Assembly (NCBI GenBank): GCA_000695325.1
Contig: AVPN01000872.1
Coordinates: forward strand, 10,426 to 33,137
Direction: 5' to 3'
DNA length: 22,712 bases
Source of the DNA: Pleurobrachia bachei
Taxonomy: Eukaryota > Ctenophora > Tentaculata > Cydippida > Pleurobrachiidae
The position numbers were made by a program, and so were the translations under genes. Of this stretch, positions 1 through 10,400 are shown one piece after another; within the stretch, counting starts at the first letter, position 1, and every line of letters begins with the position of its first letter. Under the pieces are notes generated by a model, which ran no database searches, had not been told where the DNA came from, and saw only the letters and a program-made list of their open reading frames with translations.

Positions 1-173
1 GGGGGGGGGTTACACACAGGGAGGATGGGGGTTACACCGTCTATCAGCATCTGAGGGTGGCGGGTAGATAATGGGAGTTAAATGGGGGGGGGGATAATGG
101 GAGTTACACGGGAGAAGTAAAATGGCCGACTGGCGACTAGGCTGAATTCAAGAAATACTACACTGTATAGTAT

Positions 174-216
174 ACGCGTCATGTATTGTATACAGTGTAT
201 ACAATACATGACGCGT
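174..216. repeat. Perfect 20-bp palindrome with 3-nt loop
   Basis: Arms 174-193 and 197-216 are perfect reverse complements around the loop agt. The palindrome lies in the presumed ARFGEF3-like intron left of exon 8. The rest of 1-422 holds G-runs and repeated gggagttac words but no exon I can recognise. Confidence 0.9.
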
Positions 217-422
217 TTCAACTCCCAAGAGAGCTGCTATGTATGCTATGTGTCTGATATTTGGTGAATAATCTAGCTGTACTGGGTTAACGCCAATAAC
301 TCAAGATTCAAACACATGGATCAGTCACAAGGCCAACTCTCTAACCACAGTGTATAAGAACAGGGTCAGACCAATGCTTTGACAGCTGATCTCGGACAAC
401 AGACTACTCCAACTGACATTAC

Positions 423-3400
423 CTTGAGGAGGGCGAAGTCTATCCTAGCTACCCTGTTCTCCTGTACAACACACAGATCAGTCAGTAGTCGGGGGTTCTT
501 GAAGACTTCCTGAAATAATATACATATTAGCCATTTGACCTCATCTAATCTTCTATTTCTCATATTGAGTGTTGACATCATCTGATCACAAAAGATATTA
601 AAAATGATATTCTCTGCTCTTCTCTCCATCTGAAATCTCACCTTGACCCCCTCTAGGGCATGTCTCTAAACTCACCTTGACCCCCTCAAGGGCGTGTCTC
701 CGGAGGTGCGGGGGAGGGAACATAATGATCCGATGGAAGAGGCTTGCCAGTACAGGTCTCAGGAAGGCTTGGTGGCCCACCAGTCTCACTAACTGTGTTG
801 CTATCGAGTGACAGCTCTTGGTGCTCGAGTTAGTGACGTCTGCACTGACAGTGTGGATGTGAAGTAAATCTTTTATTGTGTGGGAGTGGGCTGATTGTAC
901 CTGGGGGGATGAGACATTTAGATAGGTGTTAACAATTAATTAACTGTTAATTAACAATTAATCAGCAATTAATTAACAATTAATTGACTACTAATTAGCT
1001 ATAATTACCTTTCCCCGCTGTGCTGCTTTGTCCACCATCGGATTGCCTAGCAACTGAATCAGGGCAGGGCACAGTTGTTGCCAGACTAGATCAGTAAAGG
1101 GGGCCCGCGATGAGAGACAGGTTGGAGTAGAGGATAGGAGAGTAACCAGTCCATCTAGATGATGCCTGGGGTGGACGGTGGTTAGTTATTTAGACAGGAT
1201 AGGAGGGTAACTACTTCATCTAACTGGGTGGATAGTTATGGGGTGGTAAAAAGGAACGTTATTGGACCCTTTCCAGCTTGATATTCGGTAGAATGACATG
1301 CTGCCTACATATCTCCTACGAGGGTATGAGAAAAAGCCTATGTTACACACCCACTCATGTGAATCTAGCCGTGTTTAAATCATGTGTGTGTTGGCGTGTG
1401 AGTAAATTTTTGAATCTCATATCTTACTTTTAATTCTTTCTCTATCTTTCTCTTTCTCTCTCTCTCTCTATCCCTCTCTCTCACTCCTCTTTCTATCTCT
1501 ATCTTTCTCTCTCACACGCATACACACTCAACTTTCCCCAATTTTTTCGTATAAACCTACTACCCCCGCTAGATGCGTGTAACATAATTTGGCAAACTGC
1601 ATACCTTACTTGATATTTGATCTTGGAGCTACACACAATGTCAGAAATGTCGCGGATATATTCAGTGAATATATCTGCTACACTATTAACTGGTGAGAGC
1701 TGTCCAGCACCGCAGACCCCATCTGAGAATCAAATCGGGGTCGCCAGACAGGGTGCGAGAGCGTCAAGTAAGTCGACTGAAGGTATACTCACTGCTCGGG
1801 GGTTGGGAGATAGGTAATACTACTCACTTTAGATAGACCTCTTGGATAGCTTGACGGAGTGTAGAGGCACGTGAGGGAAGCGTGTTTACCAACCACTGTA
1901 GCACTGCCATATAGTCATCAATCTGGTAATGGGGAAATGGAAATGAATCTATATGCCCATATATGGTGCTATTAACCACGTGATGCCCATATATGGTGCT
2001 ATTAACCACGCGATGCCCAAATATGGTATCATCAACTGCACGTGACAACACATACCTCTGTTTGAGGAGCCGTATCGGTGATATTCCTGGGTAGTTGACT
2101 GAGCATCTGTAGGAATGTGGAATGTGCGAGGGCTTTATGACTCGTTTCCTTGTGTTTAACCGCCTGTTCCAGACACAGTTCCAACATCTTGATAATGTGT
2201 TCGTGGTGAACTGTTCTCTTGTCTGTACACACCACAGCTAAACACAACTTGTACACCTGGAGAGATGGGGATATGGGAGTTACATAACACCTTCTATAGA
2301 AATGAGAATAAGAGCAAGAGGGCAATAAGATTATGGCAAAATTGAGGGCCAGTTCAGAGGAATAACGAAAGTGATCCTGATAAGTAAGGTAGGAGTACAA
2401 CAAACACAGACACCCAATCGTTACCATTAGTACTGGGATTCTTACCTCGTGATAATGGTCGTCATTAGTTACGGGATTCTTCAACACCATATCAACAATC
2501 TTAACCGATAGGGGGATCTGATGGATGAGGGTCGTTAGCAGTTAGGCACATTTTAATACTCCCCTATTATTTCAACGTTTAGGCTGCATTATTTCCGAGA
2601 AAATTGGGTTTGAGATATTGATCCACTCTACCACTATCTGCAATTGAGTACTTTCCTTCTCTCTCTATTAAACTTGGCCACTCTACTCTCTTCGACCTCT
2701 AAACTGTTCTTATAATCAGTGTAGTACAGCAAAGAGCTTGTACAACCCGGTAGTAATAAGTGAAGTACATATTGTACATGGCTGTAATTATATGGTAATG
2801 AGTTTGGATATGGCGACCCCTCTAGGTTCACAACCCTCTTTCTATAATCCATATTCTCTCTCACTCTGTACGTTACACACGATCCATATAACTATATCTC
2901 TTTAGGGATGGGAAGGGAGAGTACACTGTACTCACACTAATGGGCTATACACAAATTACCAACCTCGGTGCCTTCTAATGCTCTACATACACAAAGTACG
3001 ATCTTTCACTCACATTATACACACGTTACAAAGCACAATCATATGACACCCAGCAATCGTTAGCCCTACGAGTCATATCATAATCATATCATAACCACCC
3101 CGAGCTTTTGTTTCTACATGAGCGGCTCATGTAGAGACAAAAGCTCGAGATGAGCTCAATATCTAATCACTTCCACACACAGCTAAACACTATTCATGAC
3201 TATAGATCCAATTAATAAGCATGCTCTGCCGAACAGAGCACACTCTATGAATGCAATGATACACTTGCCTTGTTGGGGTTCACAGATGTAGCCTTGAGAA
3301 GGGGATCACTAACAAGATGCCTGAAGCCTGTAACAGCGAGAATACAGAACCGTGGCAGACGAGTATCATAAGCCAGTTTTAGGGGCAGGAAACAATAACT

Positions 3401-4079
3401 CCGGACCGTTAAAACTTCCTTTTGGTTTGATGCTAACTCCTCTAAGGCGTCATTACACGTTTCCTGAAGGTTGGGATTGTGTTTTATAGCCGATTTGTTA
3501 TATTGGCTAGACTCCGAAACAAATGTAAAGGAGGGTTAGAACTATGTAGAGCACTGTCATTACCTGGATGTTCCTATATTTGATGGCTTCATTTTGTAAT
3601 GCGAGAAGTACATCCCTGATAGGTGACCCAGTGTGAGGTTCAGGTGGTTCAGCTATCTTCGCTTCAGATATCTCTGAATTAGAAAACTCCTCGTAATTAT
3701 CGAGACCGGGAGTTGAAAGTTTGTCCCGTAACTCGGAATCGGTTTCTGATATCAAACTCCCCGGAATTTCAGGAATTGATTTGGATGGGGAAGTCCTATC
3801 GGAGAAGTTATCGTTGACATTGAGCGAGGAACTCAATTCACTGCACTCCGCATTTGTGTTAAGGTAGGATGAGGATTCGTCTCCTAGATAGTCTTGGTCA
3901 GTGACGGTGGTGGGTTCACTGTCATCAGGTTGGGAAGAAGATTGGACGGTGCTGGTTGCAACTTCTGATGTTGACTCTTCTGTGTCCGATTCTACCACAA
4001 TTTCAGGTGATTTCTCGGGTTTAAGGGATTTCACAGCCTCTTCCGGAGCCGAATTTTGTTCTTCCGAGGTCGCTAACAT
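423..4079 (-). CDS. ARFGEF3: ARFGEF3/BIG3-like protein, main copy (exons 1-8, continues off left edge)
   Basis: Large BIG-family protein related to Sec7 Arf-GEFs; only the N-terminal DCB (dimerisation) part and following helical repeats are here, and the Sec7 region would lie beyond position 1. Exons on the minus strand: 4079-3564, 3463-3269, 2517-2446, 2256-2056, 1922-1828, 1165-1009, 900-676, 509-423. All have AG acceptors and GT donors except exon 2, which has a GC donor (gcaagt). Phases agree throughout; exon 5 to 6 is the only split codon. Exon 1 gives about 150 acidic Ser-rich residues, then SPIRDVLLALQNEAIKYRNI leading into the DCB. Exons 6-7 carry FTDLVWQQLCPALIQLLGNP and LVRLVGHQAFLRPVL with FHRIIMFPPPH, which align with vertebrate ARFGEF3 (FTDLIWKNLCPALI, LYHRVLLYPPP) better than with ARFGEF1/2 as I remember them. 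The start is the first ATG after an in-frame stop. ARFGEF1/2 is the main alternative identity. Confidence 0.85.
637..704 (-). repeat. 34-bp tandem duplication of an exon end and its splice donor
   Basis: The 3' end of ARFGEF3-like exon 7 together with its gtgag donor is duplicated in tandem: 704-671 and 670-637 on the minus strand. The first donor (after 676) joins exon 8 in frame. Using the second (after 642) would add 34 nt and shift the frame. The second unit has a few changes, so it is probably a decaying decoy donor. Confidence 0.75.
925..1000. repeat. AT-rich taattaac-type repeat
   Basis: Imperfect tandem copies of aattaattaac fill the intron between exons 6 and 7 of the ARFGEF3-like gene, close to the exon 6 donor. 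It is low-complexity sequence with no other visible signal. Confidence 0.7.
1434..1520. repeat. Pyrimidine-rich (CT)n microsatellite in intron 5
   Basis: A ct/ctat/cttt tract about 85 bp long, purine-rich on the transcribed minus strand. It lies in the 662-bp intron 1166-1827 of the ARFGEF3-like gene; I saw no exon elsewhere in that intron. Confidence 0.8.
1951..2040. repeat. 30-bp minisatellite, three units (duplication boundary, main copy)
   Basis: Three 30-bp units of the type gatgcccatatatggtgct with attaaccacg, just left of exon 4 of the main copy. One unit carries an E-box (CACGTG) and one carries CACGCG. The same array, longer, lies at 4329-4458, so it marks the left boundary of the tandem duplication. 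The unit is a multiple of three, which keeps incidental reading frames open; these are not taken as coding. Confidence 0.85.
3101..3147. repeat. 47-bp near-perfect palindrome, present only in unit A
   Basis: Arms 3101-3123 and 3125-3147 pair with a single mismatch around a one-base loop. The corresponding place in unit B (about 5662-5690) has only one arm, so the second arm arose in unit A after the duplication. Confidence 0.9.
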
Positions 4080-4084
4080 TTCAT
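4073..4084 (-). promoter_or_regulatory. Three-codon uORF overlapping the main ATG (both copies)
   Basis: On the minus strand, ATGAAATGTTAG places an upstream ATG-AAA-TGT-TAG mini-ORF across the main start codon (4079-4077) in another frame. The same 12 bases are kept in unit B at 6590-6579. Such an overlapping minimal uORF is expected to lower initiation or require leaky scanning or reinitiation. This is an inference from position and conservation only. Confidence 0.5.
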
Positions 4085-4328
4085 AACTAATTCGAAACCC
4101 CTAAAATGAATACACCATTTAATGTTTTTGAGCCTAAATCACAAAATTGGTCATATCCATGGTTCCTGATAAGATAAAGGCTGAGTGGCGATGCTAGGCT
4201 GTGGCCAAAACACACTTTTCGTTGCGAGAAAGCCCAGAAAGGAGAAAAAATTGTGATTTCAGTAAAAAATGAAAATGGAAAACGTTAAAATCTGGGTGCC
4301 TTCCATTGCTAACAATTCGTCGATTTTG

Positions 4329-4458
4329 TTAACCACGTGATGCCCATATATGGTGCTATTAACCACGTGATGCCCATATATGGTGCTATTAACCACGTGA
4401 TGCCCATATATGGTGCTATTAACCACGCGATGCCCAAATATGGTATCATCAACTGCAC
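4329..4458. repeat. 30-bp minisatellite, about 4.3 units, at the duplication junction
   Basis: The same 30-bp unit as at 1951-2040, here expanded; the leading units are identical. It sits where the upstream flank of the main copy (left of about 4320) meets the intron after exon 4 of the duplicated cassette. Four CACGTG E-boxes lie in or at the edge of the array. Confidence 0.85.
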
Positions 4459-4472
4459 GTGACAACACATAC

Positions 4473-6585
4473 CTCTGTTTGAGGAGCCGTATCGGTGATA
4501 TTCCTGGGTAGTTGACTGAGCATCTGTAGGAATGTGGAATGTGCGAGGGCTTTATGACTGGTCTCCTTGTGTTTCACCGCCTGTTCCAGACACAGTTCCA
4601 ACATCTTGATAATATGCTCGTGGTGAACTGTCCTCTTATCTGTACACACCACCGCTAAACATAACTTGTACACCTACAGAAGTGGGAATAAGAGCGGGAT
4701 TAGGGGAAATTGAGGGCCAAATTGGCCCGGCCAATTGAGAGGAAAGCAATCCCAATAATGATAATAATAATAATAATAATATCTAAACTTGTATCCTGCC
4801 CAGATCCTCCAGGGACAGCATAGCATAACTAATGCTGCCACTGAGGGATAATCAGAGCAGTTTACAGACACATTCAATCAAAATTAGATTCAACAACGGT
4901 GGTAAAAACCAAATTAACTTGCTCTCATAAGAGGGGGGGTCGGCCGATATTGGCCTTCAATATCATAAGATGGAAAAAAAACCTAAATAGCACAGGGTGG
5001 AAGTAAGGGAGGAGTACAAAAACACAGACACCCAATGCAATCGTTACCTCGTGATAATGGTCGTCATTGGTTACGGGATTCTTCAGCACCATATCAACAA
5101 TCTTAACCGATAGGGGGATCTGATGGAGGAGGGTGGTTAGCGGTTGCCCCCTATTATTTAAACGTTTAGGCTGCATTATTTCTGACTAAATGTGGTTTGA
5201 GATACTGACACACTTTACAACAATCTTCAAGAGAGTACTTTCCTTCTCTCTGTCCACTCTCTTCGACCTCTAAACTGTTCTTATAATTAGTGTAGTACAG
5301 CAAAGAGCTTGTACAACCCGGTAGTAATAAGTGAAGTAAATATTGTACACGGCTACAAAATAGGTAATATGGTAATGGATTTGGATATGGCGACCCCTCT
5401 CGGTTCTCTACCCTCTCACATCACTCGCTCTTTCGACATTCTCTCCTTGCGTCACACACATCTAGGGATGGGAAGAGAGGGAGTACACTATACTCAGGCT
5501 AATGGGCTATACACAAATTACCACCCTCGGTGCCTTCTAATGCTTTACATACACAAAGTACGATCTTTCACTCACACTATACCTTACAACGCACAATCAT
5601 ATGACACCCAGCAATTGTTAACCCTATGAGTCATATCACAATCTCGTTCACGTTCACTCCGAGCTTTTCTCTCTACATGAGCTCAATCTCTAATCACTCC
5701 CACACACACACAGCTAAACACTATTCATGACCATAGATACAATTAATAAGCTTGCTCTGCCGAACACACTCTATGTTAGCTACACTTGCCTTGTTGGGGT
5801 TCACAGATGTAGCTTTGAGAAGGGGGTCACTAACAAGATGCCTGAATCCTGTAACAGCGAGAATACAAAACCGTGGTAGACGGGTATCATAAGCCAGTTT
5901 TAGGGGCAGAAAACAGTAACTCCGAACCGTTAGAACTTCCTTTTGGTTTGAGGCTAGCTCCTCTAAGGCGTCATTACACGTTTCCTGAAAGTTGGGATTG
6001 TGTGTTAGGGATAACTGATAGCCGATAAGTATTGGCGAATAAAATTTAAACGATGGTTCTGTAGAGCATTACCTGGATGTTCCGATATTTGATGGCTTCA
6101 TTTTGTAATGCGAGAAGAACATCCCTGATAGGTGATCCAGTGTGAGGTTCAGGTGGTTCAGCTATCTTCGCTTCAGATATCTCAGAATTAGAAAACTCCT
6201 CATAATTATCGAGGCCGGGAGTTGAAAGTTTGTCCCGTAACTCGGAATCGGTTTCTGATATCAAACTCCCCGGAATTTCAGGAATTGATTTGGATGGGGA
6301 AGTCCTGTCGGAGAAGTTCTCGTCGACATTGAGCGACGAACTCAACTCACTGCACTCCGCGTTTGTGTTAAGGTAGGACGAGGATTCGTCTCCTAGATAG
6401 TCTTGATCAGTGACCGTAGTGGGTTCACTGTCATCAGGTTGGGAAGATTGGACGGTGCTGGTTGCAACTTCTGATGTTGACTCTTCTGTGTCCGATTCTA
6501 CCACAATTTCAGGTGATTTATCGGGTTTAAGGGATTTCACAGCCTCTTCCGGAGCAGAATTTTGTTCTTCTGAGGTCGCTAACAT
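4473..6585 (-). CDS. ARFGEF3-like duplicated 5' exon cassette (exons 1-4 only)
   Basis: Second, upstream copy of the first four coding exons of the ARFGEF3-like gene: 6585-6073, 5984-5790, 5119-5048, 4673-4473. It encodes 327 residues: the acidic extension and most of the DCB domain. Reading frames, acceptors, the unusual GC donor of exon 2 and the final GT donor are all kept. Against the main copy, exons 2, 3 and 4 differ at 12, 2 and 9 sites, all synonymous. Exon 1 has a one-residue deletion and a few conservative changes in the disordered acidic part. There is no copy of exon 5; the cassette ends in a 30-bp minisatellite. Exon 4 ends in phase 0, so it could splice in frame to exon 5 (1922) or exon 2 (3463) of the main copy. 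That makes this a likely alternative 5' cassette, not a pseudogene, although no transcript evidence is available here. Confidence 0.85.
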
Positions 6586-7415
6586 TTCATAACTAAGTTG
6601 AAACCCCTAAAATGAAGACACCATTTAATGTTTTTTGATGCTAGATTACGAAATTGGCCGTATCCATGGTTCCAAGTAAGATGCAGGCTCAGTGGCAAAG
6701 CTAAGATGTGTCCAATGTTTCTAGAAAACACTTTTCGTTGCGAGAAAAGAGCGAAAATTGTGATTTCAGTCAAAAAAATGAAAATTTGAGTGACACGGAC
6801 GAAAAATCTGGATCCACGATCGATCCAGAAATTGCGCAGCGCGCGGTTAAAAAAATATTATGGCCGGCCACAATTCGCGCGTTACATTAATTGCAGCGCA
6901 GTTACGTAAAGCCCTTTTTCCCCCATACAAAATTAAAAAACTATTCGGCCAAAATTTACTGACATTTTCCAAAGTTAAAATGAAAAACTATCTTATTTGG
7001 CGATCGGGACAGGTTATGGCTGTTGTTAGGGTCTAGTAAGGGTTTGGTTTGGGGTTATCGGTTAGTGCTATCGATTTTCTATCAGATACCGTTTATTTTA
7101 CTCAAATCGGCCATGTGGTTAAACGTTTTCGGGCCTCCATAGCCGTGAAAAATGTCTATCTAAAAAATTTTAACTGTCAACAGTGCACTCTTTTGGTAGC
7201 GTGCACCTCTAAATAGGCTGCAAAGCACCCATATTCTAGTTGTAGCACCCTGTGATACCCTACTTATCAAGCCCAAGCGTTTTGAGTGTCATCACTCGCG
7301 TTTTTAAGACTGGGGACGAGTCAATGGGATCAGGGCTTGAGATATCCTATCACCAGATGATATTACTCGACAGTTTAACAACATATATATTACTTCAGTT
7401 CTTGCAACACCAGCC
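6586..7415. other. Divergent intergenic region between ARFGEF3-like cassette and ZNF598
   Basis: 830 bp between divergently transcribed genes, so it must hold promoters for both. I see CpG-containing words (gcgcagcgcgcgg near 6835), A/T runs and no convincing ORF, TATA box or repeat. Confidence 0.6.
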
Positions 7416-10400
7416 ATGTCCACTGAGTTTCTTTGTCTGATCTGCTGTGAAACGTCACGATACAAGGCAATCGGGAAATGCGGTCACACCACCTGTATCT
7501 CTTGTACAACAATCCAGCGGGACCTGTGTGAACAGAGGATTTGTGCTGTGTGCCGGGAAACACTCGATAAAGTACGTTGTAATGCTTATCCTTGCCCTAT
7601 ACTTGAGGGTTACCTGTAACAAATGGTTATGTTTTAACCAACCTGAATATTCATTTCCTCCGATTTCCCTATCTTTATCCTCCCACCCTTAGTTATCCCC
7701 TAATTTAACATCTAATTATCTACCAACTATTTAACTATCTATCTATTTACTTACTATTTATTATTATTTCAAACTTTTCAACACTACTTTAAACAAATTA
7801 ATTTGAGTTTTAGGATGGAAGACGAGTAGCCGCCCCTAAGGGCAGAAATTTTCTACACTCCAACCTACAACTGTGAGTACATCCCACCAATATGCATTCT
7901 TCATCTGGTGGTAACGTTCTCAATGAAACGATACGTGAAAACGAAGATATTGATGACCGAATGAATGGGTTAGATAAACTGCTCGAATCTCGCCACCTGT
8001 TAAAGTTCCTCGACGGAACCCACAACGACATAACCGCATACGGAACCAGGAGCAAAGTATCTGTCCCTGAAAACCCTGAACTTATGACCCTACTCAAGGA
8101 AACCTACGCAGTGACCAGGCTCTTCCACAGGATGCTGCTAGATTCCTCACCTTCTGCAGCTCCCACAGAGTGTGGGGAGGACATCCCGGTAACCTTTGAT
8201 GATTTAGACGACCGTCTTTCTGGATTAAAGAGTGAAATTCTAACTGAAGTCCGATCTGCCGTAAGAGAAGAAGTCTCATCGCTCACCACACCAAGTTACT
8301 CCTCAGTAATAGGAGATGAACAGTCGAAACCACCCAGCCCAACCCCTTCGAGGTACGAACAGAGAGCAAACCACCAGAGACTAATAAAACATTCCGAGAG
8401 AGTGGAGCATGAGAGAGAGAGAAATTTATGTAAGCCGTTTCAATCCATAGCAGTGAAAGGTATCACCGATTATCAGGCGTATGTAGCTAGTAGCAGTAGT
8501 ACTATGAAGTGGTTTAATAGCTATTTTGCCAATGTGTGTGTAACTAAGATTAAACCTACCAAAAGTGGTACCCTACTTATTGAGGTAAAAACACCTGAAG
8601 ACGCTCAAAAGGTTGTGGATGGATGGAAGCCCACGTTCTTCGGATCGGAAGGAAGACCTACTACAGCATGTTTGCTTGCTAAAACAGGCAGTAGACACAA
8701 AGCGGTTATGGACTATGTCGACCCAGCGATCTGGTTTACCCAGCGATCTGGTTTACCCAGTGATATAAACTAATCACAATATACTTGTTATATACCAACA
8801 CAAACCCACCAGGGATCTGTCTGCGTATCGGTGTAGAGAGTGTGGGGACACGTTACCTTCACTAAAGGATCTGGAGAGACATTTGGAGAGGGAACACAGG
8901 AAACGCTTCTGCAAGGTTTGATAATAGACTCTCTTTTATGTCAATACTACCGCTACTGGGTAATATATTATCAAAATAGAGTATCCTAATATAAATAGAT
9001 CTCGACCAAAACGCGGAGTTTTTACGTCAGCCGACCCGAAACCGAATAGAAAGGGTGTCGAATCGGCTACTCCCAGTAGGATCCCTCTCGTTATTTTTCT
9101 ACCAGCTGCGGTATCTCATTAAATCCCCTTTCTCTCTTTCTAGATCTGTCAGGCCAATTTAAAAGTGTTTACTAAAGACTTGGCAGTGTACTCTAAAGAT
9201 GAACTAAGAGTACACAAAGTGAAGGGAGATAAGAACGACAAGTCTATGAAAGGTATGATGAGTCAATTTAACTGTCAATTTAACTGGCAAAACAAGGATT
9301 TAGCAGATCCAGAATGACTAGACTGTTTGTGTCTGTCACAAGTTTTTAAATCAAAAGACTGTCTTTGAAATTGTATTTTCTCTGTTGTGTGACAAAACTG
9401 TTTAGCTTTCTAATATCATATCTTTAATACCGCCTTGAGTTGCTTGACCCTGCTCCTCTTACAAATTCAACCTCTCTAACTTTTTCTCTCAGGACTGCTA
9501 AATCACCCTTCCCATCCCAGGACACCCGCTATGTGAGTTTTGTCAGGACCGTTACCTAGACAACGAGGCGCTACACATGCACCTCCGGAAGTCCCACTTC
9601 TGGTGTCACATTTGTACCAACCAGGCGTACTATTGCAACTACCCGGACCTTAGGACACACTTCTCAATCGCCCATTATCTCTGTGAACGGGTAAGAAAGT
9701 AAGAGAGGGGGTTTTTGAAAGAGAGATGATGGTTGGAGAATGATACATGATGTGGAAAATGAGACAAAGAAGGTGTTGAAGTTTGAGTAAACTATGCACG
9801 CTAACAATAAACTTAGTGTACCCCTGTATTGTCACCTTGTATATTACACTGACTGTCCAGTGTCCAGCTAATGAGATTTTATATACCATCTCATCTTTCA
9901 ACCACCCCTTCTCAGTACAGGGTAACTGCTTACTGCGTGAATGAGCAGCTAACTCACTACACACCCTCCCAACCCACAACCCTCAATCCATCCCCACAAC
10001 CCATCCCCAGCCTCCTAGTACTAACCCACTATATATTCCAGGGTAACTGTGTGAATGAGCAACTCACTAACGTATTCAAAACGGATATTGACCTTCAAGC
10101 GCACGTGGCATCTGTACACAAGGAGGAGTTGGGGAAATCACAGCAGCGCCAAATGAGGCAAATCCAATCTGGATTCACTACTGGCAGGTATGTGATTGTG
10201 GTCCATCATTCTTTGGTAATTGATACGTCATATGTTCGTGTGTACTGGCAGGTGGTTCATCAATCATCATCTTTGATACCTATACCTCACTTTTTGATGT
10301 GTACAGCTGTGACCTGTGTAAATACATTCTAAACAAACACCCATCACTTCTAGACGGAAGTGATCTATGTCATGATGATCCTTGACAACCATCTCCCTTC

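Larger units (their letters stand above)
1951..4312. repeat. Segmental tandem duplication, ARFGEF3-like unit A
   Basis: Unit A runs from the minisatellite through exons 4-1 to the upstream flank; unit B is 4329 to about 6800. Homology extends past the start codons (a shared stretch including ccctaaaatgaa, and cacttttcgttgcgagaaa further upstream), so each unit carries its own candidate promoter. Introns have diverged with many indels while the exons have not. Confidence 0.85.
4329..6800. repeat. Segmental tandem duplication, ARFGEF3-like unit B
   Basis: Partner of unit A. Homology with A fades about 200 bp upstream of the exon 1 ATG, near 6780-6820. Introns 4674-5047, 5120-5789 and 5985-6072 show no further exons. 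A (taa)n microsatellite lies at about 4757-4781. Confidence 0.85.

Noticed and set aside
366-641. 91-codon minus ORF treated as one exon
   Set aside because: Only 509-423 is coding; an AG acceptor at 510-511 and a GT donor after 423 bound a 29-codon exon matching ARFGEF3, and the rest is intron.
1824-2051. ORF encoding repeated NSTIYGHHV peptide (also 4259-4468)
   Set aside because: It is the 30-bp minisatellite read on the minus strand; the real exon here is 1922-1828, whose upstream AG acceptor cuts the repeat part off.
4329-4458. CRISPR-like direct repeats
   Set aside because: The 30-bp units abut with no unique spacers, and the genome is eukaryotic.
5309-5629. 106-codon ORF in intron 2 of the duplicated cassette
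   Set aside because: The homologous intron of unit A (about 2740-3060) has indels and stops breaking this frame, so it is not conserved.
7021-7070. Interstitial telomere-like TTAGGG words
   Set aside because: Only one exact TTAGGG with irregular neighbours; not an array.
7810-8289. Antisense ORFs across the ORF1-like region
   Set aside because: They have no family resemblance and are explained by the sense ORF.
9871-10332. 153-codon ORF in the ZNF598 intron and exon 6
   Set aside because: Its first half is intron containing the fossil exon and its end runs past the exon 6 donor; only 10042-10187 is supported.
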